Assembly: GCF_001570925.1 (NCBI RefSeq)
Contig: NZ_BCSP01000001.1
Location: 62,001-126,000, forward strand
Reading direction: 5' to 3'
Source: [Zimmermannella] bifida NBRC 103089
GTDB taxonomy: Bacteria > Actinomycetota > Actinomycetes > Actinomycetales > Microbacteriaceae
DNA: 64,000 bases
Below are positions 8,810 through 18,484 of the stretch, piece by piece. Each line of letters opens with the position of its first letter. The stretch's first letter is position 1. A program made the translations under genes and the position numbers. A model generated the notes under the pieces. That model saw nothing but the letters and a program-made list of their open reading frames with translations. It did not search any database and was not told the DNA's origin.

Positions 8810-9858
8810 CCTTCACGCCGCTCTTTATGCCCTGGTCGTTCTGGTTGATCTGCGCGGGGCTCTTCACACTCGTCGTGATCGGTATGGCCACGGCGACCGT
8901 GCAGACCCGCCGTCGATGGTGGTGGCGTGCGGCCGGTGTTGCGTGTCTGTGCGCGGCGATTGCGCGACCGGGTATCGGAACCCAAGCCGCGAGCATCCCC
9001 GCTGAAAACACCGATGTCGTCTTTCTCGTGGACGTATCACCCTCAATGGCCGCCGAAGACTGGCACGGCGAGGGGGAGCGGCTCGAAGGCGTGCGCGAAG
9101 ACATCATGGCGCTGGCGCAAGCCCATGCCGGTGCAAGGTTCGCGGTGATCACGTTTAACAGCGATGCAATACAGGTACAGCCGTTCATGCGCGATGTGTC
9201 GGCGCTGCAAGCCACAACCGAGAATCTGCTTCCCGAGGATGCTTTCGCCAGCGCTGGGTCCTCGATCTTCGCGGGCAGCACGGCGCTTGACGAGCTGCTT
9301 GAACGCACGCGATCGGACTATCCCGACCATGCCCGCTTGGTCTACTACTTTGGCGATGGTGAAGCCACCGCAGACGATGCAATCGGCTCGTTCAACGGTG
9401 TTGCCGACGAAATTCAGGGCGGCGCAGTCTTCGGCTACGGCACCGAGCGCGGTGCCCGCATCCCTGAGTATGATTCGGGCACTCGTACCGGCGACTACAT
9501 CCGAGATCGGATGGGGGAGCCCGGCATTTCTCAGCTTGATTCGGATGCGCTGGCAGATATCGCTGCGCAACTGGATGTGCCGATGGAGATCCGAGACGCT
9601 GGAACGGAAATTGTGGCGGCCGAGGTGCACTCGGAGCGGGTTACACCGGAAATGACCGGAGACACGATTCGCGTTACCACTCCCGTGTACTGGGTGTTTG
9701 CCCTCGGTGTCTGTGCGTGGTTGCTGGCGGAGATTTGGTTTGCCGTGCGGGGGATGCGGCTACTTCGTGACGAGCTCAACGCTGCTGCCACGACACTGCC
9801 TGCTGACACGATGCTGCCGGCGAACGAGCGCCACCGTGATGGAGGTCAGCATGGCTAA
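8806..9858 (+). CDS. VWA-domain membrane protein 2 (BatB-like)
   Basis: 350 aa, starting at an ATG that overlaps the previous stop (ATGA). Two N-terminal helices, then a VWA domain with FLVDVSPSMAAEDW (MIDAS DxSxS) near residue 70, and a C-terminal helix (VYWVFALGVCAWLLAEIWFA). It is a paralogue of the gene before it, in the usual tandem VWA pair of MoxR operons. The frame is open upstream of the chosen start, but that extension reads as shadow sequence of the previous gene. Confidence 0.87.
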   Translation: MTFTPLFMPWSFWLICAGLFTLVVIGMATATVQTRRRWWWRAAGVACLCAAIARPGIGTQAASIPAENTDVVFLVDVSPSMAAEDWHGEGERLEGVREDIMALAQAHAGARFAVITFNSDAIQVQPFMRDVSALQATTENLLPEDAFASAGSSIFAGSTALDELLERTRSDYPDHARLVYYFGDGEATADDAIGSFNGVADEIQGGAVFGYGTERGARIPEYDSGTRTGDYIRDRMGEPGISQLDSDALADIAAQLDVPMEIRDAGTEIVAAEVHSERVTPEMTGDTIRVTTPVYWVFALGVCAWLLAEIWFAVRGMRLLRDELNAAATTLPADTMLPANERHRDGGQHG

Positions 9859-10654
9859 GCGCGCTGCCAAACCAGCTACGACGGCGAAGAACTCAACTCG
9901 GCTGGGGCAGCTTCGGCGCCGGCTGGTCCTCTGGTCGTTGCCAATTTGTGCGATTGCCGGGTTGAGCGGCATCAAGCTCATTGCCCAGCACGTGATTGCT
10001 GAGATCGCTGCGGCGCAGTACCACGACAGCGAGTTTGAGGCCTCGCTGAACACCGCGAAACTCAATGATCAGTTCAATGTGGTTGAGCGGTGGAAGCCGG
10101 CCTATCTGATCGGTACCGATTACTTGCGTTTGGACGCCCTTGATGAGGCGAAGGCACAATTACACACGGCGCTGGATCTTGCTGTGCCAACTGAGCAGTG
10201 CCCGATCCGCGAGAACTTGGCGATTGCATATGAGCGCGCTGGCGACCTCGCGATTGAACGCGAAGATCCCACGACCGCCGTCACGGAGTACACCGAAGCA
10301 TTGGCAATTCTCGAAGCGGCGGATGCGAGTTGCGAGCAGTCGACATCCGCACGTGCGCTTACCGACAGCACCGAACGCATCCGCAAGAAACTTGAAGACT
10401 TGCAGCAGGAGTCGACGCCGCCGCCGACGCAGACGCCGAACCCGACGGAAAGCCCGAGTCCGAGCGAGACGCCAACGCCCACGGATACCCCGAGCCCGTC
10501 ACCGAGCCCGGAACCCGGCGAAAGCGGCACACCCAAGCCGACTGGTCCCGATCCCGACAAACTTGGTGACCTCGAAGACGATATGGAGAAGAACCGGCGG
10601 GATCGAGAGAACGACTCCGGCGGCTATGCGCCCCGTCCGGACAAACCCTGGTAG
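9851..10654 (+). CDS. TPR-like membrane protein with Pro/Thr/Ser-rich tail
   Basis: 267 aa. The start at ATG 9851 has GGAGG 5 nt upstream and overlaps the VWA gene by 8 bp. A basic N-terminus precedes one helix (about residues 26-45), then two or three tetratricopeptide-like units (for example [49 protein letters not shown]), and then a low-complexity tail rich in PT, PS and EP repeats (about residues 195-240). BatC-type TPR proteins close similar operons. Last gene of the MoxR operon. Confidence 0.8.
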   Translation: MAKRAAKPATTAKNSTRLGQLRRRLVLWSLPICAIAGLSGIKLIAQHVIAEIAAAQYHDSEFEASLNTAKLNDQFNVVERWKPAYLIGTDYLRLDALDEAKAQLHTALDLAVPTEQCPIRENLAIAYERAGDLAIEREDPTTAVTEYTEALAILEAADASCEQSTSARALTDSTERIRKKLEDLQQESTPPPTQTPNPTESPSPSETPTPTDTPSPSPSPEPGESGTPKPTGPDPDKLGDLEDDMEKNRRDRENDSGGYAPRPDKPW

Positions 10655-10680
10655 TTGCAAAAACGGATGCGGTGGGTCTC

Positions 10681-10692
10681 GTGTGCGCACAC
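10681..10692. promoter_or_regulatory. Palindrome GTGTGCGCACAC in the proS promoter region
   Basis: A perfect 12-bp palindrome lies where the -35 region of proS would be, ending 16 bp before the -10-like TAGCAT. It may be an operator; no regulator is recognised. Confidence 0.3.
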
Positions 10693-10708
10693 GTACCGAA
10701 ACCAGCGG

Positions 10709-10714
10709 TAGCAT
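10709..10714 (+). promoter_or_regulatory. -10-like box TAGCAT for leaderless proS
   Basis: TAGCAT ends 7 nt before the GTG chosen for proS, with no Shine-Dalgarno. This fixes the likely transcription start at the start codon. Confidence 0.45.
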
Positions 10715-10721
10715 TGCGATC

Positions 10722-12494
10722 GTGATCCAACGACTGTCTTCATACTTCTTGCGCACCCTCCGCGACAACCCCGCCGACGCCGAAGTCGCGAGCCACCGTT
10801 TGCTGGTTCGAGCCGGCTACATCCGCCGGCAGGCACCAGGTGTGTTCGCATGGCTGCCGATCGGCCTGCGCGTTAAGCGTCGTGTTGAGGAGATCGTGCG
10901 CGAAGAGATGACCCGCGCCGGCGCACAGGAGATGATTTTTCCCGGCCTGTTGCCAGCCGAGTTCTACACGGCCACTGGCCGCCTCGACGACTACGGCGAC
11001 GGCATGTTCCGCCTCACCGACCGTAAGGACGTTGAGATGGCGTTGGCGCCGACGCACGAAGAGGCGTTTACGCTCGCGGTAAAGGATCTGCTTTCGTCGT
11101 ACAAGGACCTGCCAGTCACGATTTACCAGATTCAGGACAAGTACCGTGACGAGGCCCGTCCTCGCGCCGGTATCCTGCGTGGTCGCGAATTCACGATGAA
11201 GGATGCCTACTCGTTCGACTGGACTCCTGAAGGTCTGGATGCGAGTTACCAGACGCAGCGTGACGCGTACGAACGCATCTTCAAGCGCTTGGGCCTCGAG
11301 TACGTGATTGTCGCCGCTGATTCGGGCGCGATGGGCGGTTCGAAGTCCGAAGAGTTCCTGCACCCGACGCCAATTGGTGAGGACACGTTTGTACGCACCG
11401 CCGACGGCAGCTACGCGGCCAACGTTGAAGCGTTCGTTTCGTCGCCGGCTGAACCGAAGGATGCCAGTGGCGTCCCGGCACCATCGAGCTTTGACACGCC
11501 GGGTGCGGCAACGATTGCCGCAATTGTCGAGCAGGCTGGTGTTCCGGCCAGTCAGACGCTGAAAAACGTCGTCTTGGCACTGGTTGACCACGAAGGTAAC
11601 CGTGAACTCATCGTGGTGGCCCTCGAAGGCGACCGCGAAGTCGACATGAAGCGTCTCGAAGTGGCATTCCAGCCACGAGAAGTTGAGCCAGCAACGGCGG
11701 AAGACTTCGCGAAGCACCCCGAACTCGTCCGCGGTTTCATTGGCCCGTGGAAGGACGGCGCGCAGTTCCTCGGCACCGAGGGCACAACGGGTATTCCGTT
11801 TTATCTGGATGCACGCATCGGTGAGGGGTCGGCCTGGGTTACCGGCGTCAACGAAGCCGATAAGCACGTTCGCGATCTGGTGTACCCACGTGACTTCACC
11901 GCCGATGGCCGCGTTGAAGCTGCCGAAGTTCGCAGCGGCGACCAAGCACCGAACGGTGCAGGCCCTATCACCACCGAACGCGGCACCGAGATCGCGCACG
12001 TGTTCCAGCTCGGTCAGCGTTATGCCGAAGCGCTCGGTTGCAAGGTGCTCGACCCGAACGGTAAGCAAGTCACCGTCACCATGGGCTCCTACGGTATTGG
12101 TGTAACCCGAAACCTGGCACTCATCGCTGAGCAGAACCACGACGAACGCGGCCTGATTTGGCCTGAGGAAATTGCGCCGTTCGATGTGCACATTATTGCC
12201 ACGGGTAAGGGCGCGGTACCGTTCGAGGTCGGTGAGTCGCTCGCGAAGCAGGCCGAGGCAGCCGGACTCGAAGTGCTATTCGATGACCGTCCAAAGGAAT
12301 CACCGGGAGTGAAGTTCGGCGATGCCGAACTCATCGGTATTCCGTGGATCATCATCGCCGGTAAGACCGCAGCTGACGGTGTCGTTGAATTGTGGAACCG
12401 TCGCACGAATGAACGTACGAGCGTGGCAATTGATGAAGCGATTGCACGCCTGACCGAAGCACGTGCGGTAACCTTGGTCGTTACGACGGATTAG
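10722..12494 (+). CDS. proS: Prolyl-tRNA synthetase
   Basis: 590 aa from the GTG at 10722. The class II core begins at once ([33 protein letters not shown]) and contains motif 2 (FQ-less variant [26 protein letters not shown], about residues 139-166) and motif 3 ([17 protein letters not shown] near 455). The central YbaK-like editing insertion of bacterial ProRS (about residues 225-390) is present, and an anticodon-binding domain ends the protein. A much longer open frame upstream overlaps the preceding gene and is rejected. Followed 53 bp later by nusA. Confidence 0.95.
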   Translation: MIQRLSSYFLRTLRDNPADAEVASHRLLVRAGYIRRQAPGVFAWLPIGLRVKRRVEEIVREEMTRAGAQEMIFPGLLPAEFYTATGRLDDYGDGMFRLTDRKDVEMALAPTHEEAFTLAVKDLLSSYKDLPVTIYQIQDKYRDEARPRAGILRGREFTMKDAYSFDWTPEGLDASYQTQRDAYERIFKRLGLEYVIVAADSGAMGGSKSEEFLHPTPIGEDTFVRTADGSYAANVEAFVSSPAEPKDASGVPAPSSFDTPGAATIAAIVEQAGVPASQTLKNVVLALVDHEGNRELIVVALEGDREVDMKRLEVAFQPREVEPATAEDFAKHPELVRGFIGPWKDGAQFLGTEGTTGIPFYLDARIGEGSAWVTGVNEADKHVRDLVYPRDFTADGRVEAAEVRSGDQAPNGAGPITTERGTEIAHVFQLGQRYAEALGCKVLDPNGKQVTVTMGSYGIGVTRNLALIAEQNHDERGLIWPEEIAPFDVHIIATGKGAVPFEVGESLAKQAEAAGLEVLFDDRPKESPGVKFGDAELIGIPWIIIAGKTAADGVVELWNRRTNERTSVAIDEAIARLTEARAVTLVVTTD

Positions 12495-12547
12495 TCGAAC
12501 GACTTCCACGAAGACGTGACGAATAGCTGAATATCGAGGAGCGCCCA

Positions 12548-13549
12548 ATGAAGATTGATCTCGCAGTACTGCGGTTGCTTGAACGCGAACGTGAAATTCC
12601 TTTCGACGAGCTTGTCGAAATTCTCGAGCAGGCGATCCTGACCGCGTACATCAAGCACACCACGCAAGAGGCTGGTCAGACCCCACCACCAGCGGGATCG
12701 CGCGTGAACCTTGACCGCAAGACTGGTGAAGTCACCATTCGCGTACCCGAGCTTGATGAAGCAGGCGAAGTTATCGGCGAAGCGCAGCTTCCGGCCGCAG
12801 ACTTCGGTCGCATTGCCGCGTATGCCGCCAAACAGGTTATTAGCCAGCGGATGCGGGACATCGGCACCGACAAGGTGCTCGGCGAGTTCCGTGGTCGCGA
12901 AGGCGACATCATCGCGGGTGTGATTCAGCAGGGGCCAAACCCCAAGATGATTCACGTTGATCTCGGCACGGTCGAAGCAATTCTGCCGCCAGAAGAACAG
13001 GTGCCAGGCGAGGATTATGCGCACGGTCGACGCCTGCGAGTATTCGTGACCAAGGTCGAGCGCGGTATGCGTGGCCCACAGATCACGGTTTCGCGCACGC
13101 ACCCATCGCTTGTACGCAAGCTGTTCGCACACGAAGTTCCCGAGATCGCCGACGGCACGGTCGAGATCGTCTCGCTGGCCCGCGAAGCCGGCCACCGCAC
13201 CAAGGTTGCCGTACGCGCTGCGGAACTGGGCATCAATGCCAAGGGTGCCTGCATTGGTGAGCTTGGTGCTCGTGTTCGAGCAGTTACCAATGAACTCGAG
13301 GGCGAGAAGATCGACATTGTCGACTACTCAGACGACCTCGCCGTATTCGTAGCAAACTCGCTGAGCCCAGCCAAGGTCTCGAGTGCATTCGTGCTCGACC
13401 CGGGAACAAAGGCTGTGCGTGCGCTGGTTCCGGATTTCCAGCTTTCGCTGGCCATTGGTAAGGAAGGCCAAAACGCTCGTTTGGCCGCAAAACTCACCGG
13501 TGCGCGGATCGACATTCAGCCAGAAAGCGTGATGGAAGACGGAAACTAA
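12548..13549 (+). CDS. nusA: Transcription termination/antitermination factor NusA
   Basis: 333 aa, the short actinobacterial form without the C-terminal acidic repeats of E. coli NusA. Order of domains: N-terminal RNA-polymerase-binding domain (1-120), S1 (about 125-190), and KH1-KH2 (about 215-330, with LSLAIGKEGQNARLAAKLTG). It binds RNA polymerase and nascent RNA. GAGGAG 5-10 nt upstream supports the ATG. In most bacteria rimP precedes nusA; here only 53 bp separate it from proS, so rimP is missing from the operon. Confidence 0.95.
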   Translation: MKIDLAVLRLLEREREIPFDELVEILEQAILTAYIKHTTQEAGQTPPPAGSRVNLDRKTGEVTIRVPELDEAGEVIGEAQLPAADFGRIAAYAAKQVISQRMRDIGTDKVLGEFRGREGDIIAGVIQQGPNPKMIHVDLGTVEAILPPEEQVPGEDYAHGRRLRVFVTKVERGMRGPQITVSRTHPSLVRKLFAHEVPEIADGTVEIVSLAREAGHRTKVAVRAAELGINAKGACIGELGARVRAVTNELEGEKIDIVDYSDDLAVFVANSLSPAKVSSAFVLDPGTKAVRALVPDFQLSLAIGKEGQNARLAAKLTGARIDIQPESVMEDGN

Positions 13550-13565
13550 GTCGATCTCCAGTAGT

Positions 13566-13847
13566 ATGGAACCCGTACGAACGTGCATTGGCTGTCGTTC
13601 GCGCGCCGAGAAATCCCAGCTCATACGAGTAGCGGTCCAAGACTCCCAAGTCATTATTGACCGTGCGGGGGTCTTGCCCGGGAGAGGCGCGTGGCTGCAT
13701 CCGTCTGTTGCCTGTGTTGAACAGGCGCTCGAACGAAAGCAATTTCGACGGGCGTTCAGGCGGGCCGTTTCGGATGACACCGAAGTACGCGAGTACCTCA
13801 AACACATCAGAGAAAAGGTTGTTGATCGGACCATGGACCAATCATGA
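13566..13847 (+). CDS. YlxR/RnpM-family RNA-binding protein (DUF448)
   Basis: 93 aa. Carries the family signature: RTCIGCRSRAEKSQLIRV at the N-terminus and LPGRGAWLHPSVACVEQAL (about residues 39-57), followed by basic helices. In Bacillus the family member (RnpM) binds RNase P RNA and modulates its activity. It lies 16 bp after nusA and before infB, its conserved place. No strong Shine-Dalgarno is seen (AGTAGT), so translation may be coupled to nusA. Confidence 0.88.
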   Translation: MEPVRTCIGCRSRAEKSQLIRVAVQDSQVIIDRAGVLPGRGAWLHPSVACVEQALERKQFRRAFRRAVSDDTEVREYLKHIREKVVDRTMDQS

Positions 13848-13880
13848 GTGGCTCACGATGAGGCTCAACCGTTAGTAAGT

Positions 13881-13912
13881 CTGCCCTAATCGGGGCAGAC
13901 CCCGATTAGGAG
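13881..13912 (+). promoter_or_regulatory. Two mutually exclusive hairpins over the infB ribosome binding site
   Basis: Hairpin A pairs CTGCCC (13881-13886) with GGGCAG (13893-13898). Hairpin B is a perfect 10-bp stem, CTAATCGGGG (13886-13895) with CCCCGATTAG (13900-13909), loop CAGA. They share bases and cannot coexist. Hairpin B covers the first two bases of the AGGAG Shine-Dalgarno (13908-13912) that serves the infB GTG at 13917. This is the geometry of a translational switch; B could also be a terminator stem, but no T-run follows. Confidence 0.55.
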
Positions 13913-13916
13913 AAAT

Positions 13917-16901
13917 GTGGCTAAACCACGCGTTCATGAAATCGCCGCCGAAATGGGCGTCGAATCAAAGGTTGCACTCAAGACGCTTCAAGAAATGGGC
14001 GAGTTTGTAAAAACTGCCTCGTCGAGTGTGGAACCACCAGTAGCTCGTCGTCTTCGCGACGAGCTGCAGCGCCGTGCCGAAGGTGGCAACGATGGCGCTG
14101 CCGAAGCTTCTGCAGCACCAGCTGCGAAGCCTGCTGCACGAACCGCATCCGCGGCACCGGCAGCAAAGCCGACTCCGGCAAAGCCGGCAGCCAAGAAGCC
14201 TGCAGCTAAGCCTGGCGCAAAGCCAGCGCCCAAGCCTGCCGGTCGTGGCGGCTCGGCCGCATCTACCCGCGGCAAGGCTGCTCCGGCGCCTGCACCACAG
14301 CCACCATCGCGTTCGGCTGTTGCCCCCACCCCGATGCCAAAGCCAGGCACCGCAAAGCCGGGCTCGGCAAAGCCCGGTGCTGCAAAGCCCGGTGCTTCGA
14401 AGCCAGGCTCGGCAAAGCCGGGTACGGCAACACCCGCAACTTCGGCGAAGCCAGGCGCAGCTGCACCGTCGCCAAAGTCGGCCGCAGCTCCCGCCGCTAA
14501 GCCGGGCGCAAGCGGTGACGCAAAGGCAGCTGGCGCACCCAAGCCGGGTAGCACGCCGAAGCCAGGTAGCGCACCGAAGCCGGGCGCCAACAACATTCCG
14601 CGTCCGCGCGGACCGCGTCCGGGGAACAACCCGTTCGCGTCAAGCCAGGGAATGGGACGCCCACGTCCGGGCAACAACCCGTTCAGCCCGAAGCAGGGTG
14701 CCGGTCAAGGCGGCGGCCAGGGCGGTCCTCGTCCAGGCGGTCCGCGTCCGGGTCCGCGTCCGGGTCCGCGTCCGGGCGGTCAGCCACGAGGCGGCGGCGC
14801 AGCGCCACGCCCAGGTCAGCCACGCGTACTGCCAGGCGAGCGTCCACAGGGCGCCGGTGCCGGCAGTCGTGGCGGTGCCGGTGGTCGCAGCGGCGGCCCC
14901 GGTGGTTTCGGCGGTCGCCCTGGTGGTGGCCCCGGTGGTCGTCCCGGTCCAGGTGGACGTCGTGGCGGCACGGCAGGTGCATTCGGCCGCGGTGGCGGTA
15001 AGTCGAAGTCACGCAAGTCGAAGCGGACGAAGCGCGCTGAATTTGAGATGCGGGAAGCCCCATCGATCGGTGGCGTAAAGGTTCCACGCGGCAGCGGTGA
15101 CACGCAGATTCGCCTGCGTCGCGGTGCATCCATCTCGGACTTCGCTGACAAGATCAACGCCTCGCCCGGTGACCTCGTAACCGTGCTTTTCCACCTCGGT
15201 GAAATGGCAACGGCAACCGAGTCGCTGGATGAAGCAACGTTTGAAATCCTCGGTGAAGAGCTCGGCTACAAGATCGAGATCGTTTCGCCCGAGGACGAAG
15301 ACCGCGAACTGCTCGAAGCCTTCGACATCGACCTTGAAGGTGAGGAAGCGGCAGAGACCGAGGAAAACCTCGAGCCTCGACCACCAGTCGTTACCGTTAT
15401 GGGTCACGTTGACCACGGTAAGACGCGACTGCTCGACGCAATCCGTCGTGCCAACGTCCAGGGCGGCGAAGCCGGTGGTATTACCCAGCACATTGGTGCA
15501 TACCAGGTGTGGGGCGAACACGAAGGCGTCAACCGTGCGATCACCTTCCTTGACACACCAGGTCACGAAGCGTTTACCGCGATGCGTGCCCGCGGTGCTG
15601 TTGTCACCGACGTGGCCATCCTCGTAGTGGCCGCCGACGACGGCATCATGCCGCAGACCATCGAAGCGCTGAACCACGCGAAGGCCGCTGGTGTGCCGAT
15701 CGTTGTCGCAGTGAACAAGATCGACGCCGAGGGTGCGAACCCGGACAAGGTGCGCGCCCAGCTCACCGAGTACGAGCTCATTGCCGAGGAATATGGTGGC
15801 GACACGATGTTCGTCAACGTTTCGGCAAAGACCGGCGAAGGTGTTCGGGACGTGATTGACGCCGTGCTCCTTACTGCTGACGCTGAGCTTGAGCTCACGG
15901 CAAACCCGAACAAGCTTGCTCGTGGTACCGCCATTGAAGCCAAGCTCGACAAGGGTCGCGGTTCGGTCGCAACGGTCCTCATCCAGGCAGGTACGCTGCG
16001 CGTTGGTGACTCGATCGTTGCCGGTACGGCCTACGGTCGTGTTCGTGCGATGCTCGACGAGAACGGCGAGCACGTTGAAGAAGCGCTGCCATCGCGTCCG
16101 GTACAGGTACAGGGTCTGAGCTCGGTGCCACGCGCCGGCGACACCTTCCTCGTTACCGAAGACGACCGCACCGCGCGCCAGATCGCCGAGAAGCGTGAAG
16201 CTGCCGAGCGTAACGCTCAGCTCGCGAAGGCCCGCAAGCGCATGTCGCTTGAGGACTTCACCCGCGCACTCGAAGAAGGCAAGGTCCAGTCGCTCAACCT
16301 CATTCTTAAGGGTGACGTCTCGGGTGCGGTTGAAGCACTTGAAGACTCGCTGCTCAAGATCGAGGTCGACGAGTCCGTACAGCTCCGCATCATCCACCGA
16401 GCTGTCGGTGCGATTAGCGAGTCGGACGTTAACCTCGCCACCATCGATAACGCCGTGATTATTGGCTTCAACGTGCGCCCCGACCAGAAGGCTCGCGCTG
16501 CTGCCAGCAAGGAAGGCGTGGACATTCGCTACTACTCGGTCATCTACAACGCGATCGAGGACATCGAGAAGTCCCTCAAGGGCATGCTCGAACCCGAGTA
16601 CGAAGAAGTCCAGTCTGGTGTCGCCGAGATTCGCGAGATCTTCCGTTCGTCCAAGGTCGGCAACATTGCCGGTTGCTTGGTGGCATCGGGTACCATCACG
16701 CGAAACGCCAAGGCGCGCATCATCCGCGAGGGTACGGTTATTGCCGATGGCCTGGCCATCGAGTCGCTGCGCCGCTTCAAGGACGACGTCACCGAGGTTC
16801 GTGAGGGCTTCGAGTGCGGTATTGGCCTGGGCAAGTTCGACGACATTCAGATCGGCGACGAAATCGAAACCACAGAAATGGTAGAGAAGCCTCGTGACTG
16901 A
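13917..16901 (+). CDS. infB: Translation initiation factor IF-2
   Basis: 994 aa, GTG start. An N-terminal IF2 module (residues 1-50) is followed by about 340 residues of Ala/Pro/Lys then Gly/Pro/Arg low complexity, a basic patch ([21 protein letters not shown], written here only as its core [10 protein letters not shown]), a second IF2_N domain, and the GTPase domain with [12 protein letters not shown] (G1), DTPGHEAF (G3) and NKID (G4). Domains II, III and IV complete the C-terminus. It places initiator tRNA on the ribosome. The long N-terminus is typical of actinobacteria. Overlaps rbfA by 8 bp. Confidence 0.96.
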   Translation: MAKPRVHEIAAEMGVESKVALKTLQEMGEFVKTASSSVEPPVARRLRDELQRRAEGGNDGAAEASAAPAAKPAARTASAAPAAKPTPAKPAAKKPAAKPGAKPAPKPAGRGGSAASTRGKAAPAPAPQPPSRSAVAPTPMPKPGTAKPGSAKPGAAKPGASKPGSAKPGTATPATSAKPGAAAPSPKSAAAPAAKPGASGDAKAAGAPKPGSTPKPGSAPKPGANNIPRPRGPRPGNNPFASSQGMGRPRPGNNPFSPKQGAGQGGGQGGPRPGGPRPGPRPGPRPGGQPRGGGAAPRPGQPRVLPGERPQGAGAGSRGGAGGRSGGPGGFGGRPGGGPGGRPGPGGRRGGTAGAFGRGGGKSKSRKSKRTKRAEFEMREAPSIGGVKVPRGSGDTQIRLRRGASISDFADKINASPGDLVTVLFHLGEMATATESLDEATFEILGEELGYKIEIVSPEDEDRELLEAFDIDLEGEEAAETEENLEPRPPVVTVMGHVDHGKTRLLDAIRRANVQGGEAGGITQHIGAYQVWGEHEGVNRAITFLDTPGHEAFTAMRARGAVVTDVAILVVAADDGIMPQTIEALNHAKAAGVPIVVAVNKIDAEGANPDKVRAQLTEYELIAEEYGGDTMFVNVSAKTGEGVRDVIDAVLLTADAELELTANPNKLARGTAIEAKLDKGRGSVATVLIQAGTLRVGDSIVAGTAYGRVRAMLDENGEHVEEALPSRPVQVQGLSSVPRAGDTFLVTEDDRTARQIAEKREAAERNAQLAKARKRMSLEDFTRALEEGKVQSLNLILKGDVSGAVEALEDSLLKIEVDESVQLRIIHRAVGAISESDVNLATIDNAVIIGFNVRPDQKARAAASKEGVDIRYYSVIYNAIEDIEKSLKGMLEPEYEEVQSGVAEIREIFRSSKVGNIAGCLVASGTITRNAKARIIREGTVIADGLAIESLRRFKDDVTEVREGFECGIGLGKFDDIQIGDEIETTEMVEKPRD
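14336..14600 (+). repeat. KPG/AKPGS-type tandem repeats inside infB
   Basis: The coding sequence repeats a 15-18 bp unit encoding [10 protein letters not shown] or SKPGS about a dozen times. A second run at about 14745-14782 repeats a 12-bp unit encoding PGPR. These are the disordered linker of IF-2 and a likely site of length variation between strains. Confidence 0.7.
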
Positions 16902-17328
16902 TCACGCACGCGCAGCACGACTCGCTGAGCGCATCCATGTGCTCGTGGCGAAGATTCTCGAGCGTGGGATCAAAGATCCCCGCTTGGGCTTCGTCACGGT
17001 CACGGATGTGCGAGTGACCGGAGACCTGCAGAACGCCACGGTGTTCTACACCGTGTACGGCTCTGACGAGGAGCGCGACGACAGTGCCGCGGCACTGAAG
17101 AGCGCAACCGGTCGCATCCGTTCTGAGGTAGGTAAGAACCTCGGAATTCGGCTTACGCCGACGCTGGAATTTGTCCACGATGGACTTCCCGAAAACGCCC
17201 AGCAGATTGATTCGTTGCTGGCTAAGGCACGTGAAGCTGACGCAAAGCTCGCGGCCGAACGGTCGGGCAAGACCTACGCAGGGGATGCAGATCCCTACCG
17301 CGACGAAGAAACCGAACTCGAAAACTAG
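16894..17328 (+). CDS. rbfA: 30S ribosome-binding factor A
   Basis: 144 aa, GTG start overlapping the end of infB by 8 bp, which implies translational coupling. KH-like fold with [46 protein letters not shown] at the N-terminus and the [21 protein letters not shown] strand-helix signature. It matures the 5' end of 16S rRNA in the 30S subunit. The acidic tail ([16 protein letters not shown]) is variable. Last gene of the nusA operon. Confidence 0.94.
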   Translation: MTDHARAARLAERIHVLVAKILERGIKDPRLGFVTVTDVRVTGDLQNATVFYTVYGSDEERDDSAAALKSATGRIRSEVGKNLGIRLTPTLEFVHDGLPENAQQIDSLLAKAREADAKLAAERSGKTYAGDADPYRDEETELEN

Positions 17329-17348
17329 CTCGAGTTAGGCAGAGACAT

Positions 17349-17381
17349 GCGGGTGCGGCACCTTTCGGGTGGCGCACCCGC
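17349..17381. terminator. Terminator after rbfA
   Basis: GCGGGTGCG (17349-17357) pairs perfectly with CGCACCCGC (17373-17381), with a shorter CACC/GGTG pairing inside, followed by GTTTGTCGTTT. It ends the nusA operon and may also act on the convergent mutY. Confidence 0.75.
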
Positions 17382-17443
17382 GTTTGTCGTTTCGTGGCCG
17401 TGTCCTCGCTACCGGTCGGTGGCAAGCTTGCGTGGGGCGCGAC

Positions 17444-18394
17444 CTATTGACCCAGGACGACGCGACCGTCCGCATCCATCGAAATCAGGCCATCGCGAAT
17501 CAGGCCCGCGACGACGTCTTCCCCCGAGAACCGGGATTGATACGCAAGCGCACGATCAACCGCATTACGATCTGCCACGCCTTCGGCACGCAGTAGCGCC
17601 ATGACGTGTCCGCGAGCTTCACGCATTGACCCTTTAAACGCCGCCTGACGCTTGGCCGGCGTCGGTGCGTTATCGGGTCGTCCGGCTTGATTCCAGACGC
17701 AGAGGGCGGCAATTGGGCAAGCCGCACAATCGGGAGTGCGGGAACGACAGACAACCGCGCCGAGTTCCATGGCGGATGCATTCCACGCGGCGGCTGCTAC
17801 ACCGTCCGTTGGCAACGTTGCCAGCACGATGTCGCGATCACGACGGACATTCGGCGCCCAGGCGGCCGCCACACCACATATCGCGCGGGCAAGTACCCGG
17901 CGCACATTGGTATCGACCGCCGGGACAGCTCGGTGATAGGCAAACGATGCCACAGCACCGGCGGTATACGGGCCGATTCCCGGCAGCGATTCCAGCACTT
18001 CGACGCTGTCGGGAACTTCACCGTCATGTTCATCGCAGATTGCAATGGCACATCGGCGCAATTGCAGCGCGCGGCGAGGGTAGCCGAGCCGGTCCCAGAA
18101 TTCGAGGATGCTCGCATCCGTATCGTGCGCGAGGGCTGCGGGTGCCGGCCAGCGGCGCATGAACTCCTGCCATTTGGGCACCACTCGCTCGATCTGAGTC
18201 TGGTGGCTCAGCACCTCGCTTACGAGCACGCCCCAGGGCGTGACGTCATCGCTACGCCAGGGGAGTGGACGCGCATGGATGGCGAACCAGTCGCTCACCT
18301 GCGACACCATCTGCGCAATTTGCGCGGCCGACGTCAACACCACCTCGCGAGTTTCGGCAAGGCGTGGCTGCGGATCGGGCGAGTTGCTGGGCAT
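17444..18394 (-). CDS. mutY: A/G-specific adenine DNA glycosylase MutY
   Basis: 316 aa. Removes adenine opposite 8-oxoguanine. The HhH-GPD domain shows the Glu-bearing SEVLSHQTQ (about residue 59; the usual form is SEVMLQQTQ), the helix-hairpin-helix LPGIGPYTAGAVASF, the catalytic Asp in VDTNVRRV, and the [4Fe-4S] loop with four Cys at spacing C-x6-C-x2-C-x5-C (CRSRTPDCAACPIAALC). The C-terminal NUDIX-like 8-oxoG recognition domain of E. coli MutY is absent, as in other short actinobacterial forms. Transcribed against truB from a shared 90-bp upstream region. Confidence 0.92.
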   Translation of the reverse strand: MPSNSPDPQPRLAETREVVLTSAAQIAQMVSQVSDWFAIHARPLPWRSDDVTPWGVLVSEVLSHQTQIERVVPKWQEFMRRWPAPAALAHDTDASILEFWDRLGYPRRALQLRRCAIAICDEHDGEVPDSVEVLESLPGIGPYTAGAVASFAYHRAVPAVDTNVRRVLARAICGVAAAWAPNVRRDRDIVLATLPTDGVAAAAWNASAMELGAVVCRSRTPDCAACPIAALCVWNQAGRPDNAPTPAKRQAAFKGSMREARGHVMALLRAEGVADRNAVDRALAYQSRFSGEDVVAGLIRDGLISMDADGRVVLGQ

Positions 18395-18469
18395 CCCATT
18401 AGCGTAGCTGCGAGGGTACGTGACACCACCGGCCGCGCGAGGTAACCCGCATCCCGACCGGCGGCGTAA

Positions 18470-18475
18470 TAGACT
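18470..18475 (+). promoter_or_regulatory. -10-like box TAGACT before truB
   Basis: TAGACT ends 9 nt before the truB ATG, and no Shine-Dalgarno is present; a leaderless or near-leaderless mRNA is likely. Confidence 0.35.
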
Positions 18476-18484
18476 AGACCCTCG

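Noticed and set aside
10740-12191. A 483-codon minus-strand frame opposite proS
   Set aside because: Complement of the proS reading frame; the protein is rich in Arg, His and Val without any motif.
14336-14782. Tandem repeats that could suggest a CRISPR or satellite
   Set aside because: The repeats keep the infB reading frame, vary at third positions and encode the Pro/Ala/Gly linker; there are no spacers.
15009-16397. A 462-codon minus-strand frame opposite infB, and others inside infB (13988-14677, 14074-15078)
   Set aside because: Shadows of the repetitive IF-2 coding sequence; low complexity, no Shine-Dalgarno.
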